Shown here piece by piece: positions 44,384 through 55,385 of a stretch of 64,000 nucleotides of DNA. The position numbers and the translations under genes were made by a program. The notes under the pieces were generated by a model, which worked only from the letters and a program-made list of their open reading frames with translations, made no database searches and was not told where the DNA came from. The first letter of the stretch is position 1; each line of letters opens with the position of its first letter. The DNA comes from an uncultured Bartonella sp. (lineage in GTDB: Bacteria; Pseudomonadota; Alphaproteobacteria; Rhizobiales; Rhizobiaceae), in the NCBI GenBank assembly GCA_946481695.1, contig CAMLON010000004.1, positions 1 through 64,000 of the forward strand, read 5' to 3'.

Positions 44384-45151
44384 ATGACCCGCAAGGAACG
44401 ACTCACATGCCTCATCCACGCGATCAAGGTCGGCATTGTCAATGTCGAGGCAATGGCAGAAAAATTTGGTGTGTCTGCTTCAACAATCCGGCGTGATTTG
44501 CAACAACTTGAAAAAAACGGCCATATTCAGCGAACCTATGGCGGTGCGGTGCTCAGTCAGGCTGTGCCGGAAACGTCTTTTGTCGAGCGTATGGCACGTC
44601 ATAGCGATAGCAAACATAGTATTGCCAAGAAGGCCAATGAATTGGTTTCTGACGGCGACACCATTCTACTTGATGCCGGTTCGACAGTCTGCGCGTTAGG
44701 GCTTTTATTGAAAGAGCGTAAGCTTCACATTATTACAAATAACCTTATGCTGGTGCCGCTTTTTGAAGGAAAAACGAATCTGGAACTGACAATAATCGGC
44801 GGTAAATGCCGGAATACCAGTATGGGCATTTTCGGCGCTCTTGCGATCAAAAATCTTGAATCATTTACGGCAGACTATTTTTTCACGAGTGCTGACGGTG
44901 TCGTTCCGGGGTTGGGCTTATGTGAAGCAAGTCTGGAGCAGACTATTTTAAAAGAAGCAATGATGCAAAGGGCGCGTAACACAGTCGTAATGGCTGATGC
45001 TGATAAAATAAATCGGGCAGAACAGCATTGTTGGGCAAAGTGTCCTGCCAAATGGACATTGATTACCGACAAGAAAATGGACGAAGAAGAAAAAAGATTG
45101 TTTTCTATTGCCGGTGCAACCGTTCTTGAGGCAGCCCCCCATTCGGTTTGA
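44384..45151 (+). CDS. DeoR/GlpR-family transcriptional regulator
   Basis: The 255-residue protein has the DeoR winged helix at the N-terminus (VNVEAMAEKFGVSASTIRRDLQQLEKNGHIQRTYGG). The sugar-phosphate-sensing isomerase-like domain follows (DGDTILLDAGSTVCALGLLL, LTIIGGKCRNTSMGIFGALA, DYFFTSADGV). Such regulators sense a phosphorylated sugar and repress a neighbouring catabolic operon. It probably controls the kdgT-kinase-pdxA2 genes through the repeated 15-bp sites. The ATG at 44384 is used; TTG codons from 44363 overlap the end of the palindrome. The palindrome separates it from the operon. Confidence 0.9.
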   Translation: MTRKERLTCLIHAIKVGIVNVEAMAEKFGVSASTIRRDLQQLEKNGHIQRTYGGAVLSQAVPETSFVERMARHSDSKHSIAKKANELVSDGDTILLDAGSTVCALGLLLKERKLHIITNNLMLVPLFEGKTNLELTIIGGKCRNTSMGIFGALAIKNLESFTADYFFTSADGVVPGLGLCEASLEQTILKEAMMQRARNTVVMADADKINRAEQHCWAKCPAKWTLITDKKMDEEEKRLFSIAGATVLEAAPHSV

Positions 45152-45181
45152 TAGATAGCCCCCATTCGGTTTGATAGATAG
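45135..45181. repeat. 23-bp tandem duplication at the regulator stop codon
   Basis: CCCCCATTCGGTTTGATAGATAG occurs twice in a row (period 23; ATTCGGTTTG at 45141 and 45164). The first copy holds the last codons and the TGA of the DeoR-family gene, so the second is untranslated. It looks like a recent slippage duplication. Confidence 0.85.
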
Positions 45182-45198
45182 CAAAGCGTTTTTCGTGC

Positions 45199-45606
45199 TT
45201 ATTGCTCTTCTAATTCGACCAATGTGCCATCAAAATTTTGCGGGTCAATAAACAATACCGGTTTGCCACGAGCACCCGGTTTCGGGTTCCCGTCACCCAG
45301 AATTGTAATTCCCTCTTCTATCAACTGGTCACGCATTTCTAAAATGTTTTCAACTTCAAAACAAATATGATGAAGGCCGCCAGAAGGGTTCTTTTCAAGA
45401 AAATCCGCAATTTCCGAATGGTCGCCCAAAGGTGTCATAAGTTCCAGTCTGGTATTGGATAGTTCAACAAAAACAACCTTTACGCCGTATTCCGGCAATT
45501 CCTGTACAGTGGTGATATTGCCATTGACCGAGCGATAAAGTTCTGCGGCTTGTTCAAGATCCGGTACGGCGATAGCTACATGATTTAAACGACCAAAGTG
45601 ACGCAC
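45199..45606 (-). CDS. mce: Methylmalonyl-CoA epimerase
   Basis: The 135-residue vicinal-oxygen-chelate enzyme interconverts (S)- and (R)-methylmalonyl-CoA on the way from propionyl-CoA to succinyl-CoA. Metal ligands sit in RLNHVAIAVPDLEQA (His), RLELMTPLGDHSEIADFL (Glu/His) and GGLHHICFEVENI (His), and VLFIDPQNFDGTLVELEE ends the fold with the last Glu. It starts with GTG at 45606, nine bases after AAGGAG. It is divergent from the XRE regulator at 46437. The cobalamin adenosyltransferase at 3.3 kb supplies the cofactor for the next enzyme, methylmalonyl-CoA mutase. Confidence 0.92.
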   Translation of the reverse strand: MRHFGRLNHVAIAVPDLEQAAELYRSVNGNITTVQELPEYGVKVVFVELSNTRLELMTPLGDHSEIADFLEKNPSGGLHHICFEVENILEMRDQLIEEGITILGDGNPKPGARGKPVLFIDPQNFDGTLVELEEQ

Positions 45607-46240
45607 AGATAAAACTCCTTAGTATAATGAAACCTCGAATAACCTCTCCGGTTGTTGTGTCTTTATCCTTCTTCCGGAGAGAAAATCGAGGTATTTGTTG
45701 TTGTAACATCTAAAATAAGTTGAAGATTGCAGCAACACTGTTTGTTTCTGAAAGTTGTCCCTGAAAGTTGTTTTTGAAAGTCATCCCCGAAAGTCATCGC
45801 TTTGCTATAGTTGTTGCCAACAAAGCGGCAGATTCCGGTTCTGCGGCTTTTGTTCGTTTTATAAGTTTTGCGGGAATAGAATTTCTTTGAAACATAGTTC
45901 TATGCAAATTGGCGTTGTTTAGCAGGAACCGGATTTTGGCAAGGTGAATGCCGGTTTTTCGAGCGAGATAGCCGGAAATAGAAATCGAGCGGGATTGCGA
46001 CATTTTGTTTAAGTTGAATTTATATGGCCGGTTATGGACGAAGTGTCTGCATAATGCATATTTCCGGTCGTTTTATGTAGAGTATCTGATGTTTATTTCT
46101 CATTCGGGGCTGTTCCGGATGGACTGCGCTATGTTTTTCCCAGTAAAATAATCTATCCGTTATGACTCTCATGATTTTTAAAAAATTTTAAAGAGCAGAT
46201 TTTACTGTTTTGTTGATGTTGTAGAGATAACCAATAAAGG
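45607..46240. other. Intergenic region without a recognised gene
   Basis: The sequence near 45740-45800 contains four imperfect copies of a 15-bp word (CTGAAAGTTGT, TTGAAAGTCATC, CGAAAGTCATC). No frame here has a credible start plus domain. The right end meets a strong minus-strand terminator-like hairpin. Confidence 0.45.
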
Positions 46241-46285
46241 TAAAAAAAAAGAAAAGGCGCGCTCTCCCACGCTGCCTTTTCTTTT
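46241..46285 (-). terminator. Strong hairpin with T-run on the minus strand, no gene before it
   Basis: AAAAGAAAAGGC at 46247 pairs with GCCTTTTCTTTT at 46274 over 12 bp. An inner GCG/CGC extends the stem. Read on the minus strand it is followed by an unbroken run of T, so it should end a transcript coming from 46290-46440. No annotated gene lies there, so a short antisense or leader-type RNA is possible. Confidence 0.6.
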
Positions 46286-46436
46286 CCTCCCACATATATC
46301 CAATTCATAAAAGACAAAGCTTTTTTTTCCTCCGACAATCCAAGGCTAACACAGCGAAAAAAATAATAAAGCTTGATCGTGTGCGAATGCATAAGTTATA
46401 AAAATGCAAATTGTAAATTGCGAAATTGTGAAAAAA

Positions 46437-47855
46437 ATGTCTATCGGAAAACTTTATATTGGAAGAAAAGTTCGTAAATTGCGGGAAGACCAGAAATTGA
46501 CGCAGGCTCATTTTGCCGAGCGCATAGGTATTTCCACTTCATATCTCAATCAGATCGAAAACAATCAAAGGCCTGTATCGGCTGCGGTTCTGCTGTCTTT
46601 GGCTGAAAAATTTCATATTGATATTTCTAGTCTTTCTTCGGGTGAGGACGACCGGCTGCTTTCCGCTCTGAGCGAAACTTTAACCGATCCTCTATTCAAG
46701 AATCACCGCGCAGCTATGCAGGAATTGCGGCTTATTACACAAAATGCCCCTGGCCTTGCGCGTGCTTTGATTACTTGCCATCAGGCCTACCGTCTGGCTT
46801 CCGAACAATTGGCAAGTACAGACGGATGGTTGCAAGCGGGTGGGCTCACAGAAATTTTACCTTATGAAGAGGTGCGCGACTTTTTCCATTTTATGGATAA
46901 TTATATTGATGACCTCGACCGGAGTGCAGAAGATCTTGCGGGCGAAATCGGTATCGGGGAACGCGATAATCATTCGGCCATTATCGAACGGCTTGAAAAA
47001 AAATATCAGGTCAGTGTCAACTGGGGAACTGCTGACGATGGTATGGTACGCCGTTATGATCCGGTGAGCCGTATTTTGACTTTGAATCCTTATATAGCGC
47101 CGCAACAACGCACTTTTGAATTGGCTATCCAACTTGCACGATTTGAAGCGGATCCGCTTTGTGATGAAATCATCAAAAAAGCATCTTTCAAATCGGAGGA
47201 AGCTAATGAGATATGTCGCATCGGGCTTTACAACTATTTTGCCGGTGCGCTCATTCTTCCCTATAAACCTTTTATGCGTGCAGCCAGTGCGCTTCGTCAT
47301 GATATAGAATTGCTTGCCGCCCGTTTCAGCGTTTCTTTGGAACAGGTTTGTCACCGGCTTTCAACTTTGCAACGGCCAGGCCTGAAGGGTGTGCCGATTT
47401 TCTTTGCGCGCATCGACCGTGCCGGAAATATAACCAAGCGTCATAGTGCTGTGAAATTGCAATTCGGCCGTTATGGCGCGGCCTGTCCGGTATGGAATGC
47501 ACATCAGGCTTTTGAAACGCCGGGCAATATCATCCGCCAACTTGCCGAAACGCCCGATGGTGTGCGCTATCTTTGTCTGGCTGTTCAGGTGGTGAAAAGA
47601 AATGGCGGTTACCATAGTCCGCATCCCCATTATGCCTTGGCATTCGGCTGTGAAATATCGAATGCGTCGCAATTTGTTTATGCCGATGGCCTTAATCTTG
47701 ATAATAATGCAGCCTATGAACCGATCGGCATTTCGTGCAGGATTTGTCCGCGCACGCGGTGTCCGAACAGGGCAGCACCGCCGCTAAAACATCGTTTAAC
47801 GGTCAATTATAACCAGCGTGATGCCTTGCCATATACGTTGGAACAAATTGGCTAG
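46437..47855 (+). CDS. XRE-family regulator of the short-chain fatty-acyl type
   Basis: The 472-residue protein has an N-terminal XRE helix-turn-helix (LREDQKLTQAHFAERIGISTSYLNQIENNQRPVSA). A central IrrE/ImmA-like region lacks the HExxH motif (RTFELAIQLARFEADPL...NYFAGALILPYKPFM). A C-terminal DUF2083 domain carries a cysteine cluster (ISCRICPRTRCPNRAAPP). This is the architecture of the actinobacterial and alphaproteobacterial regulators of propionate, glyoxylate and methylmalonyl-CoA metabolism. Its divergent position opposite methylmalonyl-CoA epimerase fits such a role (inference). An in-frame ATG at 46404 would add 11 residues without a ribosome-binding site. Confidence 0.85.
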   Translation: MSIGKLYIGRKVRKLREDQKLTQAHFAERIGISTSYLNQIENNQRPVSAAVLLSLAEKFHIDISSLSSGEDDRLLSALSETLTDPLFKNHRAAMQELRLITQNAPGLARALITCHQAYRLASEQLASTDGWLQAGGLTEILPYEEVRDFFHFMDNYIDDLDRSAEDLAGEIGIGERDNHSAIIERLEKKYQVSVNWGTADDGMVRRYDPVSRILTLNPYIAPQQRTFELAIQLARFEADPLCDEIIKKASFKSEEANEICRIGLYNYFAGALILPYKPFMRAASALRHDIELLAARFSVSLEQVCHRLSTLQRPGLKGVPIFFARIDRAGNITKRHSAVKLQFGRYGAACPVWNAHQAFETPGNIIRQLAETPDGVRYLCLAVQVVKRNGGYHSPHPHYALAFGCEISNASQFVYADGLNLDNNAAYEPIGISCRICPRTRCPNRAAPPLKHRLTVNYNQRDALPYTLEQIG

Positions 47856-48297
47856 GAAAGCTGCTGCAATCCGAAGCAACCGGCCGTTTGAAAATCCGGT
47901 TGATAATGAAAAATCAATCGGACACCGGCGGAGATTCCGGCTGTCCAAACTTTCCTTGAATAGAAAACCGGATTCAAGAATTTGATAATCGAAGACGGTT
48001 TTTTACATTTCCCGGATGTCGGCATTTCTTTTATATAAGAGATGAATATATAAAAATGCGCAGACAAGAAACAGGCTGGCGTTGCATACCGGAAAATTTC
48101 CCGATTTTTAGGGGAGAAAACCTCTGGTGGCTGCTATGATTTCGATAAGTTGAAAAACTGTGCGCAATTACGCCATTTGATAATCGCGTTTCAGCCTGAC
48201 AGGTAAAAGTGATTAAGTGTCTCATCTCACGGAATGAGATCTGCTCCGGCCTATAGACTTTAAGCCGGAGCAATCCTGTTGAAAAATCGGAAACCGG
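47856..48297. other. Intergenic region without a recognised gene
   Basis: About 440 bp between convergent genes. It has several CCGGTT/AACCGG words, and TTAAGCCGGAGCAATCC near its right end. No clear terminator or gene was seen. Confidence 0.4.
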
Positions 48298-49287
<990 letters not shown>

Positions 49288-49419
49288 ACTCAATTCCTTT
49301 TTGTTATCTTTATGTTTTTACCGCTGTAACGAATCTAGAAGAATTATTACTGTTTGTTTATCCTGTTTAATTTGCTAAATGTGATCGAATAATTAGAACA
49401 ATAGAAAAAAGTAAAAATC

Positions 49420-50310
49420 ATGGATCGTCAACAGCTTTCCCATTTGTTGATTTTTGAAACAGTCGTTGAAGAAGGTAGTTTTCGTGCTGCCGCAAAAAGG
49501 CTGAATATTGCACCTTCTGCCGTATCTTACGCGATTGGAAAATTGGAAGAAAGTTTGGATGTACAGCTTTTTAACCGTACGACTCGCAGTCTGGGATTAA
49601 GCCCTGCCGGAAAAGTGCTCATTCGCCAAACGGCTTCCGCCTTGGGAATGATAGAAGACGGTTTTAACGCGGCAAAAGCAACGCATGACAATGTTTCCGG
49701 TCTTTTGCGGATCAATACCGGCTATTCGGCAGCAAAATTTCTTATTTCTCCCTATCTTGGAGCATTCGCAGAAGCCTATCCCGATATTGTCCTTGATCTC
49801 GTGATTGATAACCGGTTTGTCGACATTGTAAAATCCGGTTATGACGCAGGCATACGCATTCACGAACATGTCGAAAAAGATATGATTGCTGCTAAAATTG
49901 GTGGCGATTTAAAAAGCGTTCTTGTCGCGACGCCAAAATATTTTGAAAACCATCCGGTTCCCTGCCACCCTGTCGATTTGAAAAACCATAGAGCAATTTT
50001 ATATCGTTTCAACGAACAACGCACTTATGTGTGGGAATTCGAGAAAGGCCGGAAAAAATTGACGGTTACTCCTCCCGAACAGCTCGTCGTCAATAGCCAT
50101 CAATTGGTTATCGACGCAGTGCTTCAGCATACCGGATTGGCTTATATATTTGAAAATTATGTGAAAGACGAGATCAGTCAGGGCAAGCTCGTAAAAGTAA
50201 TGGAAGATTGGACACCGCCATTTTCGGGGTTTTACATTTATTATCCGCAACAAAAAATGCGCGCAGCTCTTCGTGCTTTTATCGATTTCTTTATTGCCAA
50301 AAACCGCTAA
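49420..50310 (+). CDS. LysR-family transcriptional regulator
   Basis: The 296-residue protein has the LysR helix-turn-helix (FETVVEEGSFRAAAKRLNIAPSAVSYAIGKLEESLDVQLFNRTTRSLGLSPAG). The periplasmic-binder-like effector domain follows (GLLRINTGYSAAKFLISPYLGAFAEAYPDIVLDLVID). The CrgA-like subgroup ending (FSGFYIYYPQQKMRAALRAFIDFF) is present. It is divergent from the aldo/keto reductase gene, the usual arrangement for a LysR regulator and its target. The inducer is unknown. Confidence 0.92.
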   Translation: MDRQQLSHLLIFETVVEEGSFRAAAKRLNIAPSAVSYAIGKLEESLDVQLFNRTTRSLGLSPAGKVLIRQTASALGMIEDGFNAAKATHDNVSGLLRINTGYSAAKFLISPYLGAFAEAYPDIVLDLVIDNRFVDIVKSGYDAGIRIHEHVEKDMIAAKIGGDLKSVLVATPKYFENHPVPCHPVDLKNHRAILYRFNEQRTYVWEFEKGRKKLTVTPPEQLVVNSHQLVIDAVLQHTGLAYIFENYVKDEISQGKLVKVMEDWTPPFSGFYIYYPQQKMRAALRAFIDFFIAKNR

Positions 50311-50707
50311 GAGAAACCGTTAAGTAAAAACGTTAAGTGAAACGGAAAAACCGGATAGCATTTATAGCCTTCAAGACCAAAATGATCGCCGTTTAAAATC
50401 TGTCACAGCCGCAACGTTAGCCTTATTACTCTATTTTTTCGCGGGTGCACCGCCCCTTGTTTATTCGGTTACAGAATTTTCGTTTTTTCCCGCTCGACCA
50501 ATTTTTAAAGCATGACAAGCAAATTTATCTATTCAGAACCGGCGGGGTAAAAAATTCTGTCCAGTGTTAAATTGTATTGATAGAAAAATACCTCGCATTG
50601 CGATAACGTGATGGTAATTACATGTATTAACGGTTTGAGACGGAAAAATTTCTTGATATGAAAATGTCGATTCAAATCTTTCCGTAACTCCGAGGAGGGC
50701 GATTTTA
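50311..50707. other. Intergenic region upstream of argB
   Basis: No gene is visible. The region probably contains the argB promoter, but no well-spaced -35/-10 pair stands out. A strong GAGGAGGGCG ribosome-binding site ends it. Confidence 0.45.
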
Positions 50708-51613
50708 ATGGATGATTTAACGACCGACGCTGCCGATGTTGCTGAAAGACAGGCTGCGCTGCTTTCTGCAGCTTTGCCTTATATGCAGAAATACGAGAAC
50801 AAGACAGTTGTGGTCAAATATGGCGGTCATGCTATGGGAGACCCTGAACTGGGTCGTGCTTTTGCCCGCGATATTGCGCTTCTCAAGCAATCCGGTATCA
50901 ACCCGATCGTGGTTCATGGCGGCGGCCCGCAAATTGCAAAACTCCTTGGAAAAATGGGAATTGAATCGAAGTTTGAAGGTGGACTTCGTGTAACCGACGC
51001 CAAAACTGTCGAAGTCGTCGAAATGGTTCTGGCCGGTTCGATCAACAAAGAAATTGTTGCAATGATTAATGCCGAAGGCGAATGGGCTATCGGCCTTTGT
51101 GGCAAAGATGGCAATATGGTTTTTGCCGAAAAAGCCCAGAAAAAAGTGATCGATCCCGATTCCAATATTGAGCGTATTCTTGATTTGGGTTTTGTCGGCG
51201 AACCGGTGGAAGTTGATCGCACACTTCTTGATCTGCTTGCCCGCTCCGAGATGATACCGGTCATTGCGCCGGTTGCACCGGGTAGGGATGGCAACACTTA
51301 CAACATCAATGCCGATGTTTTTGCCGGTGCAATTGCCGGTGCGCTAAAAGCCAAGCGTCTGTTGTTCCTGACAGATGTTCCCGGTGTTCTCGACAAAAAC
51401 GGTGTTCTTTATAAAGAATTGACAGTCAAACAATGTGAAACGCTTATTCATGACGGCACTATATCGGGCGGCATGATACCGAAAGTTGAAACCTGCATAC
51501 AGGCGATTGATCGTGGTGTTGAAGGCGTTGTTATTCTGAATGGCAAAACGGCCCATTCTGTTTTGCTTGAACTTTTCACCGAACGCGGCGCGGGTACGTT
51601 GATTGTGCCATGA
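50708..51613 (+). CDS. argB: Acetylglutamate kinase
   Basis: ArgB phosphorylates N-acetylglutamate, the second step of arginine synthesis. [22 protein letters not shown] is the ATP-binding N-terminus and [15 protein letters not shown] binds acetylglutamate. The C-terminal [15 protein letters not shown] and [26 protein letters not shown] are typical. The 301 residues include the N-terminal helix found in arginine-inhibited hexameric forms, so feedback inhibition is likely (family knowledge). The ATGA overlap with the next gene shows translational coupling. Confidence 0.97.
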   Translation: MDDLTTDAADVAERQAALLSAALPYMQKYENKTVVVKYGGHAMGDPELGRAFARDIALLKQSGINPIVVHGGGPQIAKLLGKMGIESKFEGGLRVTDAKTVEVVEMVLAGSINKEIVAMINAEGEWAIGLCGKDGNMVFAEKAQKKVIDPDSNIERILDLGFVGEPVEVDRTLLDLLARSEMIPVIAPVAPGRDGNTYNINADVFAGAIAGALKAKRLLFLTDVPGVLDKNGVLYKELTVKQCETLIHDGTISGGMIPKVETCIQAIDRGVEGVVILNGKTAHSVLLELFTERGAGTLIVP

Positions 51614-52296
51614 TGAACGAACAAGCGGTTTCACGGCTAAAAGCCATCAATGTCTGGGTGTTTGATCTGGATGATACGCTTTACCCGCGTAATAGCGGGC
51701 TTTGGGCACAGATCGACAAACGTATCAGTGCCTATGTCAAAAAACAGTTGGAACTTGACGATGATGAAGAGGTCAAAAAATTTCGCCAATATTTCAGGCA
51801 AACTTATGGCGGCGCTCTACGTGGAATGATCGAAGAATATTTCGTCGATGTAAAAGACTATTTGAGAGATGTTCATAATATCGACTATTCGCCGTTAAAA
51901 AAAGATCCGCAGCTTGCCGAAGATATTAAAAGTTTGCCCGGACGAAAATTCATTTTCACAAACGGTGACCGTGCTCACGCTGGCCGTGTTCTGGCACATC
52001 GTGGATTGGAAAACTGTTTTGACGGCATTTATGATGTGACATTTACCGATTTTCTGCCCAAGCCTTACCGGCAAGCCTATCACAGATTTTTAGGACATTT
52101 TTCAATCGATCCGGAAAAAACGGCAATGTTTGAAGACAATCTTGCCAATCTTTCAACCTGTAAAGAACTCGGCATGACGACAATTCTGGTTGGTCATAAC
52201 GAGGATAAAGAAATTCCGGCTTTCGTCGATTTTGAAGCTGTTGAACTGGAAACTTTTCTCCATGATCTGGTAGGTCGCCTCAATGGGGCCTGCTGA
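51610..52296 (+). CDS. HAD-family pyrimidine 5'-nucleotidase-like hydrolase
   Basis: The 228-residue protein has the HAD motif [12 protein letters not shown] with the nucleophilic Asp. A helical cap, motif [13 protein letters not shown], and motif [19 protein letters not shown] then [10 protein letters not shown] follow. It fits the SDT1/TIGR01993 pyrimidine 5'-nucleotidase group that follows argB in many alphaproteobacteria. The substrate is not proven. It overlaps argB by four bases and abuts the next gene. Confidence 0.9.
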   Translation: MMNEQAVSRLKAINVWVFDLDDTLYPRNSGLWAQIDKRISAYVKKQLELDDDEEVKKFRQYFRQTYGGALRGMIEEYFVDVKDYLRDVHNIDYSPLKKDPQLAEDIKSLPGRKFIFTNGDRAHAGRVLAHRGLENCFDGIYDVTFTDFLPKPYRQAYHRFLGHFSIDPEKTAMFEDNLANLSTCKELGMTTILVGHNEDKEIPAFVDFEAVELETFLHDLVGRLNGAC

Positions 52297-53208
52297 ATGA
52301 CCGGAGACGGAACGAAGTCGATCTTTCTTCTGACGAGGCAAGAACTTGCCCTGATCGGCATTACCTTCCTTTGGGGAACGACTTTTCTTATCGTCCAGCT
52401 CGCTATGCGTTCAAGCGGGCCGCTGTTTTTCGTCGGATTCCGTTTCATTCTTGCCGGTCTGTTTGCCAGTGCCATTTTTTGGCGCAGCCTCAAAAACTTG
52501 ACAATTCACGAGTTTTTCGCCGGTATCGTTATCGGTTTGCCGATATGCCTCGGCTACGGCTTACAAACAGCCGGATTAAAGACAATTGCAAGCAGTCAGT
52601 CGGCGTTTATTACCGCTGTTTATGTGCCTTTGGTCCCTTTGTTACAATGGGCGATTTTGCGCAAAAAACCGGGGCTCACGAGTTTTATCGGCATTGCTTT
52701 TGCTTTTATCGGTCTGCTTCTCGTATCCGGTCAGGGATTTCAAGGCTTGGCCTTTTCAAAAGGCGAATTTTTTACTCTTTTATCGGCATTTGCAATTGCT
52801 TCGGAAATTGTTCTTATCAGCCTTTTTGCGGGGCGGGTCGATAGTCGGCGTGTTACTGTTGTGCAGCTTTTTATTGCCGGTATTTTTTCTTTTGCTGCAA
52901 TGCCGTTCAATGGCGAAACTGTTCCTTCATTTTCATGGGGTTGGGTTTTGGCCGGTTCAGGTCTGGCTGCAATGAGTGCGCTGATACAGCTTACGATGAA
53001 CTGGGCACAAAAATCGGTCTCGCCGACACGCGCCACCATCATCTACACTGGCGAGCCGATATGGGCCGGCCTGATGGGGCGAATCGCAGGCGAGCGTTTA
53101 GCCCAATCGGCACTATTTGGTGCGCTGTTGATTATTATCGGCATTCTGGTTTCCGAGTTGAAACCGAAAAAGCCGGAAAATGCAGCGGCAATAGATAAAG
53201 CAGGCTGA
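52297..53208 (+). CDS. EamA/DMT-family transporter
   Basis: The 303-residue membrane protein has ten predicted segments in two EamA repeats (TFLWGTTFLIVQLAMRSSGPLFFVGFRF and FFTLLSAFAIASEIVLISLFAG). The drug/metabolite transporter superfamily exports metabolites such as amino acids or drugs; the substrate is unknown. Its ATG follows the stop of the HAD gene with no gap, so it is the third gene of the argB unit. GTTCTGGGC-type terminators are not visible downstream. Confidence 0.9.
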   Translation: MTGDGTKSIFLLTRQELALIGITFLWGTTFLIVQLAMRSSGPLFFVGFRFILAGLFASAIFWRSLKNLTIHEFFAGIVIGLPICLGYGLQTAGLKTIASSQSAFITAVYVPLVPLLQWAILRKKPGLTSFIGIAFAFIGLLLVSGQGFQGLAFSKGEFFTLLSAFAIASEIVLISLFAGRVDSRRVTVVQLFIAGIFSFAAMPFNGETVPSFSWGWVLAGSGLAAMSALIQLTMNWAQKSVSPTRATIIYTGEPIWAGLMGRIAGERLAQSALFGALLIIIGILVSELKPKKPENAAAIDKAG

Positions 53209-53579
53209 AAGCATAAAGGCCGGTTTTTCAAAAACTACCCGTATAGTGAGAATGATCTGCTTATAATTGACTGTGTTATTTGCTCGTAGTGGATTATTTG
53301 AAATGTGTGTAGCGTCGGCATTTCAAAATTGAACCGACTCTTTTGTTGGCATTGTTTTATGAGCATTGCCGCAGCAAAATGCCCCATAATGACGGGAAGT
53401 CACAAAGTCATATTGTGTTTTATCGTTTTCCCGAAATGAAAAACAGCGACAATATTCGAGGTAAAATTCGGGCGACGATTGGAACCACTTCTGTGGAAAG
53501 AAAAAGATTTCCATGAACAAGCTTTTTAACGTTCATTTCGGCTTTGCGTTTCTTTGCGTTCCTTGCTAAATCGCATTTC
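53209..53579. other. Intergenic region upstream of lepA
   Basis: No gene is visible in 371 bp. Small frames on the minus strand have no ribosome-binding site. It presumably holds the lepA promoter. Confidence 0.45.
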
Positions 53580-55385
53580 ATGACAATAGATCGCGACCAT
53601 ATACGGAATTTTTCCATCGTGGCTCATATCGACCACGGAAAATCAACTTTGGCTGACCGGCTCATCCAGATGACAGGCGGTCTTGCCCAACGTGAAATGA
53701 AAGAACAGGTGCTCGATTCCATGGATATCGAGCGCGAACGCGGCATCACCATCAAAGCGCAAACGGTGCGGCTCCATTACAAAGCAAAAAATGGTGAAAC
53801 CTACATTCTGAATCTGATCGACACACCGGGTCATGTCGACTTTGCTTACGAAGTTTCACGCTCTCTAGCGGCCTGTGAAGGGTCGCTTCTGGTTGTTGAC
53901 GCGTCTCAAGGTGTGGAAGCACAAACGCTTGCCAATGTCTATCAGGCAATCGACAATAATCATGAACTGGTCGTTGTCCTTAACAAGGTTGATTTGCCCG
54001 CCGCCGAACCGGAACGCGTCAAAGAACAGATAGAAGAAGTTATCGGCATAGATGCCAGTGATGCGATTGAAATTTCTGCCAAGACCGGTATGGGAGTCGA
54101 TCAGGTTCTGGAAGCGATTGTTCATAAATTGCCTGCACCGCGGGAGGGCGATCGCAATAAACCGCTGAAAGCAATGCTGGTCGATAGCTGGTATGATGCC
54201 TATCTCGGTGTCATTGTTCTTGTGCGTGTTATCGACGGCGTTTTGAAAAAAGGCCAGACAATTCGCATGATGGGAACCGATGCAAAATATCCGGTCGAGC
54301 GTGTCGGTGTTTTCACTCCCAAAATGGCCGCCATTGACGAACTTGGGCCGGGCGAATTGGGTTTTATTACCGCCTCTATCAAGGAAGTGGCCGATACCCG
54401 CGTTGGCGATACAATTACCGAAGATCATCGCCCGTGCGACCATGCTTTGCCGGGCTTCAAACCTGCCCAGCCGGTGGTTTTCTGTGGCCTGTTTCCGGTT
54501 GATGCCGACGACTTTGCCGATCTTCGTGCGGCGATGGGGAAACTGCGCTTGAATGACGCAAGTTTTTCTTTTGAAATGGAAACGTCCGCAGCTTTGGGCT
54601 TCGGTTTCCGGTGCGGTTTTTTAGGGCTTTTGCATCTTGAAATCATTGAAGAAAGGCTCGAACGCGAGTTCAATCTCGACCTTATTGCTACGGCTCCTTC
54701 TGTTGTCTACCGCATTAATATGACCGATGGATCAGTCAAAGAGCTGCATAATCCGGCCGACATGCCCGACATTGTGAAGATTGCTTCCATTGAAGAGCCG
54801 TGGATACGCGCCACGATTATGTCGCCGGATGAATATCTCGGCGCAATTTTAAAACTTTGTCAGGATCGTCGCGGCGTTCAGGTTGACCTTTCCTATGTCG
54901 GCACTCGTGCGATGGTTACCTATGATTTACCGCTAAACGAGGTGGTTTTCGATTTTTATGACCGTCTGAAGTCGATCTCGAAAGGCTACGCATCCTTCGA
55001 TTATCATGTAACGGACTATCGTGAAGGTGATCTCGTCAAAATGTCTATCCTTGTGAATGGAGAGCCGGTGGATGCACTTTCTGTTCTCGTGCACCGTTCT
55101 GCCGCTGAAAAACGTGGCCGGTCAATGTGTGAAAAATTGAAGGAACTCATTCCTCAACACATGTTCCAGATCCCGATACAGGCCGCCATTGGTGGCAAGA
55201 TTATTGCTCGCGAGAATATCCGCGCTTTGCGTAAAGATGTGACAGCCAAATGTTATGGTGGCGATGTCAGCCGCAAGCGTAAGCTTCTCGAAAAGCAGAA
55301 AGAAGGCAAAAAGCGTATGCGCCAATTCGGTAAGGTTGAAATACCGCAAGAGGCGTTTATTCAAGCTTTGAAAATGAACGATTAA
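53580..55385 (+). CDS. lepA: Elongation factor 4 (LepA)
   Basis: LepA is a ribosome-bound GTPase that affects translation initiation and back-translocation. G1 is [16 protein letters not shown]3 is [19 protein letters not shown], and G4 is [16 protein letters not shown]. The EF-G-like domains and the LepA-specific C-terminus ([66 protein letters not shown], interrupted here by no gap) are complete. The 601 residues are typical. The ATG at 53580 matches family starts ([13 protein letters not shown]). Confidence 0.96.
   Translation: MTIDRDHIRNFSIVAHIDHGKSTLADRLIQMTGGLAQREMKEQVLDSMDIERERGITIKAQTVRLHYKAKNGETYILNLIDTPGHVDFAYEVSRSLAACEGSLLVVDASQGVEAQTLANVYQAIDNNHELVVVLNKVDLPAAEPERVKEQIEEVIGIDASDAIEISAKTGMGVDQVLEAIVHKLPAPREGDRNKPLKAMLVDSWYDAYLGVIVLVRVIDGVLKKGQTIRMMGTDAKYPVERVGVFTPKMAAIDELGPGELGFITASIKEVADTRVGDTITEDHRPCDHALPGFKPAQPVVFCGLFPVDADDFADLRAAMGKLRLNDASFSFEMETSAALGFGFRCGFLGLLHLEIIEERLEREFNLDLIATAPSVVYRINMTDGSVKELHNPADMPDIVKIASIEEPWIRATIMSPDEYLGAILKLCQDRRGVQVDLSYVGTRAMVTYDLPLNEVVFDFYDRLKSISKGYASFDYHVTDYREGDLVKMSILVNGEPVDALSVLVHRSAAEKRGRSMCEKLKELIPQHMFQIPIQAAIGGKIIARENIRALRKDVTAKCYGGDVSRKRKLLEKQKEGKKRMRQFGKVEIPQEAFIQALKMND

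Noticed and set aside
46153..46392. Minus-strand 79-codon frame over the 46-kb hairpin
   Set aside because: The frame reads straight through the strong terminator stem and T-run, so a full transcript is unlikely.
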